From a virus: a stretch of DNA of 42,502 bases. The DNA is taken from the IMG/VR virus record IMGVR_UViG_3300023220_000066, positions 1 to 42,502 of that record; one strand, 5' to 3'. The notes under the pieces were generated by a model that saw nothing but the letters and a program-made list of their open reading frames with translations, searched no databases and was not told the DNA's origin. Position numbers and translations under genes: made by a program. Below are positions 14,533 to 22,041 of this stretch, piece after piece (position 1 is the first letter of the stretch; every line of letters begins with the position of its first letter).

Positions 14533-14807
14533 AACACCTTTTATTAACGTTACTTTTAAGCACGTCGCCGACCATATCGCAAACCATAGAAACCGAATGC
14601 GGTATATATAAAGAAGCAGCTTATCGCGACGCCTTACAATTCGGAATGACGACACAATGCGTCGAATCCACATGGGGTAAACCTGTTAGAAAAAATATAT
14701 CACAACGACGCAATTATACGTTCGAACAATGGATATATTATCGCAACGGCGTATTCTATTTATATTTTAAAAACGGCGTTTTAGACAGCGCACAAAAGAA
14801 CGGGTGA
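14529..14807 (+). CDS. Secreted BamE/SmpA-like small protein
   Basis: This 92-residue protein starts at an ATG overlapping the previous stop. It begins with a signal peptide (MKHLLLTLLLSTSPTIS), with cleavage probably near residue 18 and no lipobox. The mature part has a BamE/SmpA-like pattern: FGMTTQCVESTWGKPVRKN, then QWIYYRNGVFYLYFKNGVL, that is, a helix with GM...V...WGKP followed by strands ending in FxNGxL. It is therefore predicted to be periplasmic. Why a phage early operon encodes it is unclear; envelope modification or superinfection control is possible. The fold assignment is by pattern only. Confidence 0.65.
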   Translation: MKHLLLTLLLSTSPTISQTIETECGIYKEAAYRDALQFGMTTQCVESTWGKPVRKNISQRRNYTFEQWIYYRNGVFYLYFKNGVLDSAQKNG

Positions 14808-14848
14808 CATTATGTTACTTAACGTTCGTTCTGAAAGCGACGGGCAAG

Positions 14849-15055
14849 ATGGATAAGGTTACATCGTTACGCGCCCATACACGAATGACAGTTGATGAGG
14901 CACTGAATACCGCCAAGTTAGAGAACTTGCAAGATGCTGTTGTGATCGGATATGACGCGGAAGGTAAGTTATTTTTTACGGCTAGTGAAATGGATAATAA
15001 AGCCGCGCTTTATTTAATTGAAGACTATAAGCACCAACTTTTTAAGGAAGAATAA
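14849..15055 (+). CDS. Conserved small phage protein
   Basis: A 68-residue protein with a pattern I recall from many phages: MTVDEALNTAKLENLQDAVV, then a hairpin (IGYDAEGKLFFTAS), then ALYLIEDYKHQLF. The start at 14849 (MDKVTSLRA) is preferred to an upstream GTG at 14804 whose extra residues do not look protein-like. No function is known. Confidence 0.65.
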   Translation: MDKVTSLRAHTRMTVDEALNTAKLENLQDAVVIGYDAEGKLFFTASEMDNKAALYLIEDYKHQLFKEE

Positions 15056-15056
15056 A

Positions 15057-15281
15057 ATGATTGAATTTATATATTACGCGATTAAAAATCAATTCCGTCA
15101 AATGGACGTACCAGAAGAAAAAAGGAAACATAAAACTATCGTTTCTTTTTACAATGGGGAAGTTCGCATACACCTACCAGATAATGCATCTTTTTATTCA
15201 GTTCGTAGTGATTGGCCTCGCCTCTATCATATGTGGGTAAGCTTTGAACGCAAACTACACGTTCGGGAGAAATCAGAATGA
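15057..15281 (+). CDS. Small hypothetical protein
   Basis: A 74-residue protein with a strong ribosome binding site (AAGGAAG) before its ATG at 15057; an in-frame upstream start would lie inside the preceding gene. A helical start (FIYYAIKNQFRQMDV) is followed by a beta segment (TIVSFYNGEVRIHLP). Aromatic residues are common. No family recognised. Confidence 0.6.
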   Translation: MIEFIYYAIKNQFRQMDVPEEKRKHKTIVSFYNGEVRIHLPDNASFYSVRSDWPRLYHMWVSFERKLHVREKSE

Positions 15282-15466
15282 AGTATGACAAAAATATAAA
15301 TGTATGGCTATGTATGGGCGCGGTTTCGTTACTAGCGGATATATTTTTTAACACACAAGTTCACGTTACATGGTTTTGTCTTGGCGCGGCTATTTTTTTT
15401 ATCGGTGTAAAGGATATATGCCAAACAATTGACAAACTTAACGTTCCAACGGAGAAAAAGCCATGA
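15278..15466 (+). CDS. Small membrane protein, two spans
   Basis: A 62-residue protein with two hydrophobic segments (VWLCMGAVSLLADIFF and VTWFCLGAAIFFIGV) and a soluble, charged C-terminus (DKLNVPTEKKP). It overlaps its neighbours on both sides by four bases, so it belongs to the operon. The role is unknown; holin-like topology is noted but its early-operon position argues against lysis. Confidence 0.62.
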   Translation: MKYDKNINVWLCMGAVSLLADIFFNTQVHVTWFCLGAAIFFIGVKDICQTIDKLNVPTEKKP

Positions 15467-15672
15467 GCCAGTTCTTATTTTATTCTACTATTATTGGATT
15501 GCCTCTTGCGGGAGCGTTATTTGCTTATTTAGTATATCTTAAGTGGCTCTATGATGAGCGCAAAGAAGAGCAATATTTAACTGAATGTTCAGCGTGTTTT
15601 AAAAAAATAGAAGAAGGGGACGTATCAGAATATGTATATGATAGACACGCATGGTGTGACACAATTGTATAA
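15463..15672 (+). CDS. Membrane-anchored putative zinc-binding protein
   Basis: This 69-residue protein has one N-terminal span (FYSTIIGLPLAGALFAYLVY), then a charged linker (DERKEEQ), then CSACFKK and later RHAWC. The four ligands C-x2-C...H-x2-C could form a small zinc site on the cytoplasmic side. It follows the two-span membrane protein with a four-base overlap; the two may work together. Confidence 0.62.
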   Translation: MSQFLFYSTIIGLPLAGALFAYLVYLKWLYDERKEEQYLTECSACFKKIEEGDVSEYVYDRHAWCDTIV

Positions 15673-15714
15673 ACTTAACGTTCGTTTAGTTACGTTAAAA
15701 GATCGCGACAAGTC

Positions 15715-15915
15715 ATGACGGATAAACAACTTTACACAATCGAATGTAAACGCGACCATAGGTTGACAACATTATATAACGACGTCATGGGAGTATTTGA
15801 AGCATATGACACCCTTCGCGTCATTAAAACCTACAACGGGCCGTTGTGTCAGTTGTTATTGACTAAAGATATGACAGACAATATGATCGTTGAGAAAATA
15901 TTCAATTTTTTATAA
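15715..15915 (+). CDS. Small hypothetical protein
   Basis: A 66-residue alpha/beta protein (LYTIECKRDHRLTTLYNDV, then CQLLLTKDMTDNMIVEKI). It follows a 42-base gap containing ACTTAACGTTCGTT, a short sequence that also occurs at 14817-14830 and, partly, at 15436-15446. No family recognised. Confidence 0.55.
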   Translation: MTDKQLYTIECKRDHRLTTLYNDVMGVFEAYDTLRVIKTYNGPLCQLLLTKDMTDNMIVEKIFNFL

Positions 15916-15925
15916 AGGACTCGTT

Positions 15926-16075
15926 ATGTCAAATAAACCCGAATCACTATCTGATAAATTACGTCGTATCGCTAAAGCGACGCATGTACCCGTTAAAGGC
16001 TTTCAACCGAAATTAATCAAAGCCGCTTTAAACGAAGCCGCCGACAAGCTTGACAAAAAGAACGATACGAAGTAA
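15926..16075 (+). CDS. Small basic protein, last gene of the early operon
   Basis: A 49-residue basic protein; ATG at 15926 has a clear AAAGGA site. It is rich in Lys and Ala (LSDKLRRIAKATHVP, LIKAALNEAADKLDKK) and probably helical. It is the last plus-strand gene before the convergent primase gene. Confidence 0.55.
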   Translation: MSNKPESLSDKLRRIAKATHVPVKGFQPKLIKAALNEAADKLDKKNDTK

Positions 16076-16121
16076 TAATTATTTTACTAATCATTTAGAT
16101 TATTCCTAGACTGTGTTTTTG

Positions 16122-16147
16122 CGCCTCATTATTTCGGTAATGGGGCG
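16122..16147 (+). terminator. Hairpin terminator at convergent operon ends
   Basis: CGCCTCATTA at 16122-16131 pairs with TAATGGGGCG at 16138-16147 (ten pairs, one G-U) around a TTTCGG loop, followed by TAGTTTT. It lies just past the early operon and overlaps the final codons of the opposing primase gene. Confidence 0.55.
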
Positions 16148-18525
16148 TAGTTTTGCGCGGTTCGATATGCTTCGACAACGTGTTCTTTTTCAATTAATTC
16201 GTTCGTTGAATTATTCAACACCAATAACACCGGGCGTTTTTGATAACCCTCTTCAGGCATGATTGTCGTCGTGCGACCTTTTAATAAATTGGGATGTCTT
16301 ATGTACCCCATGCCTTGAAATATTTTATTCAACGCTTGCAAGCTGATATTTTTACGTTCAACAACAAGCATTGCGCGCACCATTGTAATCGAAAGCCACC
16401 CACCACGGAAACCCGGCGCAATGCCTTCTTCAACGGCTTCCTGTATAAGTTGTTCAATCGGTCCCATACTTTCACGCATTGCTTCGGTGTCGCTAGTCGT
16501 TCGCGGCGCAGTGTGGCAATGTGTTGCAGGGTTGAATTCGTCAGGTATCGCAAAGTTCTTCAGGAAATAAGACACACGCGCATAACCGTCTTGAAACTTA
16601 AGCCAGTCATATAAATCTTTAAAATAGCCTGTATTTTCACCCATTCCCGCCGCCGCAATATCATATTTGCTTTGTTGCGCTGTAAAGAACACAGAATATC
16701 GGCGACCGTCACGCGTCTTTATAACTGCGTCACGATGGTTTGTCGTCATGAACCAGTTCGCCCGGTTATCGCCTGTATATTGGTCTTGACCCTTCGCTTG
16801 TATTTCAATGCGGTCGTCGGTCACCATTTTCTTCAAAGCGTCTTGAATTTCTTGATTGCCTTTGAAATGAATTTCGTCACAAATGATCAATAATTTTTTG
16901 TCAATCCATCCGTTAAATTTACTAGCGATTTCCGAAGCGTTTGGTGAATGGGTATAACGTTCGCCGACGGCCTTTGTCATACAGCGCGCAAGCAACGATT
17001 TACCATTCCCTTCGACGCCTTGAAGTACAGGACACCATTGAAACTTAACACCGGGATATTGAACACATGCGGCGGCGTATGACATGATGATTGTTAAATC
17101 GCGTTCGTCTGGTATCAAATTGCGCATATGACGAATGAACGGCGAAACGTCACCTTCAACCATATCAACATGCGCCGGAACATAAGTATTAACTAATATT
17201 CGACCTTCTTCGTCGTTACATTCGCCCGGCGGTAATTCAGGCCGGAAACATAAACCGTTTGCTTTAGGAAACGAAACGATGCGTGACTGTGTGAATACTT
17301 CCCATGCATCCTTAGAGGTTTTAGATTGATGATCAATTATAAATTCATAACCGCCATACCAAGCGCGGAACACTTCAGGCTTTAATAGTTCACCGCGTGG
17401 ATTTAGCACTTTGTGAACGTCTTGAATATAAATACACCCTTCGAAATGCGCCTGTTGTTCTTCAGGCATTAATATTTGAAACCCGTCACGATATTCGACT
17501 TTGACACCATTCGTCGTTGATTCGACGCCTGTTGTATATAAAGGGTTTGCCTGTTTTTGAATGAATACTTTTTCTTGACGATTAACCGCTTCAAGTACGG
17601 TTGTCACAAGATAGCCATTTTTCCCGTATCCGTCCCGGTCCCATTTAGGCCGCATCAATTTCGATTGTCGGTAAAGTCGATCCATACGAGCGCAATTTTT
17701 ACCCGTCCAAAAAGCAAGATGCATCATTAACGCCATATCTGCACTTGAATGGTCGAAATCCTTACCTGTACCGCTCGGGTACGTCATACCAAGTGCTTCG
17801 GTGTTCATGTTCCATAAATCGGCTAACGTCGCTTTCTGTGGCGTCTGTGCGCCGTCAAATGCTTGCGCAGCACTTACCGACGACCGTATTGTCGTCATAA
17901 GATTGATTAATTGATCGTCATCAAGTGGACCGACCCATTCAACGACGGGTTCAAGCGACCATTCAGCCGGGGCGTCGTTATCGCTTTTCGCACCACCGAC
18001 CGATTCGATACACGACATTAATTGCGTTGTACGATCTAAAGACGCGTCACCGCTTATTGGATCACCAAGGGCAATGAAACGTTTTTTTGTATAGACTTCA
18101 AGACCGGGTATTTCTTTCGATTTTACTTTATGCGAAGCGGGTATGTTTGTCGCTTTACCGAATATGTGGAATCCGTTGCCAGAATATGACACTTCAGTCG
18201 CAGCACCGTCGAAGAATTTAATCATGTTTTGTGACCAATCGGTCCACGTTAAATCGGCGTTTCGTTGGTTATCTAAATCTATACAGAAAAACGGGTCGTT
18301 TTCAGTTAGTACAAAACCCACGCCGCATCCGTATAATTCCGCAAGACCTATAGCCGAATCGATATCAAGCCAGTTCGCCGGGTCTTGCGCGTTTGCTTCA
18401 CGTTGCGTTTTGTGGCTGAACGGCACCTTTGTCTTTTTCAATTCGCCGCGATCTTCGAGTCGCCATAAAACAAATTGATTATATTCTTTCAACGCGAAAA
18501 GCGGAGTTTCTAACTTGAACACCAT
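16129..18525 (-). CDS. Primase-polymerase fused to SF3-like helicase
   Basis: This 798-residue replication protein has three parts. Residues about 1-165 form an archaeo-eukaryotic primase-type domain, with the catalytic pair Asp83/Asp85 in FFCIDLDN, a histidine motif in YSGNGFHIFG (His120) and the basic VYTKKRFIALG. Residues about 255-315 (HSSADMALMMHLAFWTG, then LYRQSKLMRPKWDRDGYG) match the linker domain seen in NrS-1-type polymerases. The C-terminal helicase has Walker A GVEGNGKS (503-510), Walker B LLIICDE (545-551) and a sensor-like WFMTTNHRDA (591-600). It probably primes and unwinds at the phage fork. It is the last gene of the leftward replication operon. Confidence 0.9.
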   Translation of the reverse strand: MVFKLETPLFALKEYNQFVLWRLEDRGELKKTKVPFSHKTQREANAQDPANWLDIDSAIGLAELYGCGVGFVLTENDPFFCIDLDNQRNADLTWTDWSQNMIKFFDGAATEVSYSGNGFHIFGKATNIPASHKVKSKEIPGLEVYTKKRFIALGDPISGDASLDRTTQLMSCIESVGGAKSDNDAPAEWSLEPVVEWVGPLDDDQLINLMTTIRSSVSAAQAFDGAQTPQKATLADLWNMNTEALGMTYPSGTGKDFDHSSADMALMMHLAFWTGKNCARMDRLYRQSKLMRPKWDRDGYGKNGYLVTTVLEAVNRQEKVFIQKQANPLYTTGVESTTNGVKVEYRDGFQILMPEEQQAHFEGCIYIQDVHKVLNPRGELLKPEVFRAWYGGYEFIIDHQSKTSKDAWEVFTQSRIVSFPKANGLCFRPELPPGECNDEEGRILVNTYVPAHVDMVEGDVSPFIRHMRNLIPDERDLTIIMSYAAACVQYPGVKFQWCPVLQGVEGNGKSLLARCMTKAVGERYTHSPNASEIASKFNGWIDKKLLIICDEIHFKGNQEIQDALKKMVTDDRIEIQAKGQDQYTGDNRANWFMTTNHRDAVIKTRDGRRYSVFFTAQQSKYDIAAAGMGENTGYFKDLYDWLKFQDGYARVSYFLKNFAIPDEFNPATHCHTAPRTTSDTEAMRESMGPIEQLIQEAVEEGIAPGFRGGWLSITMVRAMLVVERKNISLQALNKIFQGMGYIRHPNLLKGRTTTIMPEEGYQKRPVLLVLNNSTNELIEKEHVVEAYRTAQNYAPLPK

Positions 18526-18530
18526 TTAAA

Positions 18531-18839
18531 TTATCCTATAATATTGAAATTCTTTTTTGTTTTTTCTTTTAATTCTTCCGACATACTCATTGCGGCGGGT
18601 TCGTTATTGGTAAGCGCAATAATTAATATGTCAAAGTTTTCTTCACGAATTGCGGTTTCAACGACAGCATTACGCAACGCCACAAGTGACCCGAAATAAT
18701 GTTTTATCGTTGATCTGGAACACCCGCAACATTGCATGATATCCTTGAACGTCGTTGACATTAAACGCCCCTGTGTCGCTAAATGATACGCCGCGTCTAA
18801 TATCTGGCTGTATCGTTGTTCTTTGATTAATCGAACCAT
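18531..18839 (-). CDS. Short TetR-like helix-turn-helix protein
   Basis: This 102-residue protein begins with a TetR/AcrR-type DNA-binding domain: ILDAAYHLATQG, then STTFKDIMQCCGCSRSTIKH, then YFGSLVALRNAVV. The large ligand-binding domain of typical TetR proteins (about 190-210 residues in all) is missing; only a short lysine-rich tail remains. It overlaps the end of the VRR-NUC gene by 13 bases. It may repress a phage promoter, for example the palindrome at 21272-21287, without needing a ligand. That target is inferred only. Confidence 0.75.
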   Translation of the reverse strand: MVRLIKEQRYSQILDAAYHLATQGRLMSTTFKDIMQCCGCSRSTIKHYFGSLVALRNAVVETAIREENFDILIIALTNNEPAAMSMSEELKEKTKKNFNIIG

Positions 18840-19345
18840 TGTTTTAACCCTTCGTTTAAATGGTTTTCATGCGTGGCGAAACACCCCAAACCGCCGCATG
18901 AATTGATAGTTGTTATAAAATTTAATTGAGCGTGACCGCGTTTGTCTGACGGTATTAAATGCCAGTCAGGTTTTTTAACTTCGACAGCGACGAATAACCC
19001 GAATGTTTTACCGACATGTTTTGGTTGTATAACGACCGGGATAACACCGATTAAATCAGACGATTTGAACACTTCGTTTAATCGCTTCGAGTCGTTACCC
19101 AATCCATAACGTATATGACGCCCTGTTTTATCGACAGCGACCCCGTTATTATTACGCCATAAAAAACCACCCCTTAAAGGCGCAGCGAGTCGTAATTTAT
19201 TTTGTGTTGCCGTTTCACTTGTCGCGCCGTCGTGAATGGTGATATTCGGCGAATGTTTGTGAATCAGGTTCGTTAATTCCGTTTCGGCCTCAAGCGTCAA
19301 ACTATGAACGTGAGCGTCTAACCACTCGTTTAAATCATTTAACAT
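18827..19345 (-). CDS. VRR-NUC domain nuclease
   Basis: This 172-residue protein carries a VRR-NUC (PD-(D/E)XK-type) core: Asp97 in SSDLIGVIPV, the Glu122-x-Lys124 pair in LFVAVEVKKPDW, and Gln140 in RGHAQLNFI. The N-terminal part (residues 1-60) is helical and may be a dimerisation or recognition segment. Phage VRR-NUC proteins are usually found beside SF2 helicases, as here, and are thought to cut branched or single-stranded DNA. It lies between the small basic protein and the TetR-like gene, overlapping both neighbours. Confidence 0.88.
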   Translation of the reverse strand: MLNDLNEWLDAHVHSLTLEAETELTNLIHKHSPNITIHDGATSETATQNKLRLAAPLRGGFLWRNNNGVAVDKTGRHIRYGLGNDSKRLNEVFKSSDLIGVIPVVIQPKHVGKTFGLFVAVEVKKPDWHLIPSDKRGHAQLNFITTINSCGGLGCFATHENHLNEGLKQWFD

Positions 19346-19541
19346 AATCGTCGACTCCTGTATTTATGAACTTAATCAAATGTTTTGCTTTTTCATGACG
19401 GTTTTGATCTTCCAAATATAAAAATTTTACACCCGATTTACATAAAAATTCAGAAGTACATTTGTTGTATTTTTCGAAGCGTTCAAATATGATGTGTGCA
19501 AATCTGTAAATGCGATAAAGTCGCTTAATTCGTTTTAACAT
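19335..19541 (-). CDS. Small basic hypothetical protein
   Basis: This 68-residue protein starts at an ATG with GAGG upstream, 17 bases before the helicase gene ends. The first half is highly basic (MLKRIKRLYRIYRFAH); the middle has two cysteines (NKCTSEFLCKSG); the end is charged (DQNRHEKAKHLIKFI). It may be a helicase or nuclease partner, given its place between them, but no family is recognised. Confidence 0.6.
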   Translation of the reverse strand: MLKRIKRLYRIYRFAHIIFERFEKYNKCTSEFLCKSGVKFLYLEDQNRHEKAKHLIKFINTGVDDYVK

Positions 19542-21252
19542 TTTGTAATACCTCATTGATTTTATTTGTAAGTGATACGGCGTCAATGCGGTTTAATGCT
19601 TTCGCTGATTGAACGTCGATATTGAATAAATTGTAAAATTTACGTTGGATATACGAATCGGTTTTACCTTGTTGATTATAAATACCACCGAAGAAACCCA
19701 TTGATTCGCGTAATAACTGTTGAGCTTCTTTTTTCTCATTGTGTTTATTACGGCGACCCGCTGCGATAAATTCGCTTTGACCTTGACGAATCGATTCGTC
19801 AAATACGTCTTCGCCCGGACGGTCAACCTTTTCGACTTCGCCGCGCAGCTTACGCAACGTTGCCGCGTCAAGTTCCATTAAATCGCCATCAACGAATTTT
19901 GGTTCGGATCGTTTCGCGGGTTCGGGCTTAAATCCACAGAAAGGACAAGCGGATAAATATCCGTTATATGGTTTAAAGCATCCGGGATTTAAACACGATT
20001 TTAACGGGTCAATATTTGGGTCGGCGATTTGTTTCTTTACAATACGGTCAAGCGTCCAAACACGCGGCGCGTCGGGTAAAGCATGACGACCGAACGAATT
20101 ACCTTTTGCGAAATTACCCACATGGTCGAGATATATTGCTTTCGGCTTTGGCCCCGCTGCAATTGCTGCTAAACGTCCCGTTTGTGTTTCAAGGTTATAA
20201 CCGGGTGCATATTCAGGACGTAAAGCGCGACCGAATTGTTGTGACGCTAGACCGAACGATTGCGTTGCCCTTGCGCCGCTTACGACGCCTAGTGATGGTA
20301 AGTCAAACCCTTCACCAAACAAATCGACGTTGACCATTTGTTGCAATTGCCCCGACCTAAAACGACGGATTATTTCAGCGCGAATCGCTTCAGGTGTTTT
20401 CGCATCAACGAAAGCAGACTTAACCCCTGCTTCAAGATACTTTTGATGTATGTTACTACCTGTTTCAACGTCTGTTGCGAATGTAATACCTTGCATACCG
20501 TCACTATATTTAATGAAATGTTTCACAACGTCGCCGACAATGTGTGAATGTTCAGCGGCTTTTTTCAAACTTGGCAACGTGTAATCGCCGTTCGCACCAA
20601 TTTTCATGACTGATTCGTCTATGTCTGAAGGGGGGCAAATGATGCGGTAATCTGATAAATAACCTTGATCAATCAACCAACGCATTGTCGGGCCTTCGAC
20701 GATACAATCAAACACCCCGTCGTTATGACGTCCTAGTCCTTGACCGTCGGCGCGCAACGGCGTCGCTGTTACACCAAGGCCGCGCGCGTTCGGGAATATT
20801 TCAGGAACTTTACCCCATTTATTTTCTTTTAAAACGTGGTGCGCTTCGTCCTGTATCCAGTATCTTACATGGGGCGACCACGATTTTAACATTTCTTTTT
20901 CGTAATGTGATTTTAGAGTATCAACGGACACCGCGCCGACCATAGCGTTCGGGTCGGTACTATGAATTTTTAACTCTTTATAATTGGCGTTGCTTATGAA
21001 TTTAACCGTTGTCGGTGGCGCAATGATTCGGTGACGTACATCAACACGCGCTAACGTCAGCGACATTTGCGCAACAAGTTCTTTACGATGCGCGACCGCA
21101 GCAAGCGACGTATTTAAAAGCCTTGTGATTTCAGCAAACACAACGGTTTTACCACCCCCCGTCGGAAGTACATATAATACGTTCTTATAACCCGCGTTCC
21201 ATGCCGCAAAGATTTCGTTGACGTTATTTTGTTGGTATGGTCTTAATTTCAT
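19525..21252 (-). CDS. SF2 DEAD/DEAH-box helicase with C-terminal zinc finger
   Basis: This 575-residue protein has the standard SF2 order: Q-like RPYQQNNV at the start, Walker A LPTGGGKT (residues 29-36), DEAH (135-138), VTATPLRADG (161-170), and motif VI-like QQFGRALRPEY (338-348). A four-cysteine zinc finger follows (Cys420, 425, 436, 439). Such phage helicases, often called DEAD/DEAH or type III restriction-like, unwind or remodel DNA during replication and recombination. It is the first gene of the leftward operon. The ATG follows a weak AAGAAA site, and the promoter on this strand would give an almost leaderless message. Confidence 0.93.
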   Translation of the reverse strand: MKLRPYQQNNVNEIFAAWNAGYKNVLYVLPTGGGKTVVFAEITRLLNTSLAAVAHRKELVAQMSLTLARVDVRHRIIAPPTTVKFISNANYKELKIHSTDPNAMVGAVSVDTLKSHYEKEMLKSWSPHVRYWIQDEAHHVLKENKWGKVPEIFPNARGLGVTATPLRADGQGLGRHNDGVFDCIVEGPTMRWLIDQGYLSDYRIICPPSDIDESVMKIGANGDYTLPSLKKAAEHSHIVGDVVKHFIKYSDGMQGITFATDVETGSNIHQKYLEAGVKSAFVDAKTPEAIRAEIIRRFRSGQLQQMVNVDLFGEGFDLPSLGVVSGARATQSFGLASQQFGRALRPEYAPGYNLETQTGRLAAIAAGPKPKAIYLDHVGNFAKGNSFGRHALPDAPRVWTLDRIVKKQIADPNIDPLKSCLNPGCFKPYNGYLSACPFCGFKPEPAKRSEPKFVDGDLMELDAATLRKLRGEVEKVDRPGEDVFDESIRQGQSEFIAAGRRNKHNEKKEAQQLLRESMGFFGGIYNQQGKTDSYIQRKFYNLFNIDVQSAKALNRIDAVSLTNKINEVLQNVKTN

Positions 21253-21271
21253 AATTTCTTTTTAAACACTG

Positions 21272-21300
21272 TTGACTTGATAGTCAATAGGGTCTAATAA
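21272..21300 (+). promoter_or_regulatory. Rightward replication promoter with overlapping palindromic operator
   Basis: TTGACT at 21272-21277, 17-base spacer, TAATAA at 21295-21300. The -35 box is the left half of a perfect palindrome, TTGACT-TGAT-AGTCAA (21272-21287). The right half, read on the minus strand, is another TTGACT, 17 bases from TAAAAA. Two divergent promoters may therefore share one operator. A ribosome binding site (AAGGAA) lies before the ATG at 21337. Confidence 0.72.
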
Positions 21301-21336
21301 CTATTTACACAAAACATTTAAATAAGGAATTTCAAA

Positions 21337-22041
21337 ATGAAAGCCACATTAACAATCGAAGCGAATGGTCGCGGCGATATAGACGTTTTAGAAGATATTT
21401 TAAAACAAATTCGCGTCAGAACACCTTTCTCAAATGAAGAAAACATTGACGCAGCAATCGAGAAAATCGAACAACCCGCTACGAACGAAGGTAATATCAT
21501 TAACAAACCATTTACCGAAGCGAATGTCGGGTTACCTACCGAACCGCAAACGAACACGCATGTTGACGTTGACGCCAAGGGTGTTCCGTGGTCCGCAGAT
21601 TTCCACACAAGCAATAAAAGCGTGAAAGCCGACGGTACATTTAAAATGAAACCGGGTACTGACAAAGACGATTTTGCAGCATACACGGCGCAACATACAC
21701 CCGCCACGACACCAACCGTCACCGAAGACCCTGTTACCGAAACAACAGCGGCACCGGGTGCAATGCTTGGTATGCCGGGTGCAACACAAGAACCCGTCGT
21801 TAAAACTCCGCTTGAAATGCTTAACGCTCGCATTATCGCAATTTCGACAAGTGAGCAACTTTGCGCCGTTTTAGGTTGGGACGGATCGAAATCATGGCAT
21901 ACGTTAAAACCCGCTGAAGCTATCAACGGAATTCTTATCGCGTATGGTATCGAAGGTGGTTTTGTTAATCTTAGCACCGCAACCGAAGATAAAATCATCC
22001 AAATTAATAAAGGCTTGGATGAAGCATGGCCCGGTCTGTAA
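21337..22041 (+). CDS. Conserved phage protein of the recombination/replication operon
   Basis: This 234-residue protein has a short conserved block I recall from other phages, DAKGVPWSADFHTSNKSVKA followed by DGTFKMKPG (residues about 78-106). Around it are acidic and Thr/Pro-rich linkers (TPATTPTVTEDPVTE). The C-terminal 80 residues form a separate helical domain (TPLEMLNARIIAISTSEQLC, NGILIAYGIEGGF). It is the first gene of the rightward operon and overlaps the nuclease gene by 16 bases, so a role in DNA handling is likely. The exact function is unknown. Confidence 0.65.
   Translation: MKATLTIEANGRGDIDVLEDILKQIRVRTPFSNEENIDAAIEKIEQPATNEGNIINKPFTEANVGLPTEPQTNTHVDVDAKGVPWSADFHTSNKSVKADGTFKMKPGTDKDDFAAYTAQHTPATTPTVTEDPVTETTAAPGAMLGMPGATQEPVVKTPLEMLNARIIAISTSEQLCAVLGWDGSKSWHTLKPAEAINGILIAYGIEGGFVNLSTATEDKIIQINKGLDEAWPGL

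Noticed and set aside
21259-21287. Firm call of a leftward helicase promoter
   Set aside because: TTGACT and TAAAAA are well spaced, but the -10 box ends only six bases before the ATG, which would give an almost leaderless message; kept only as a finding.
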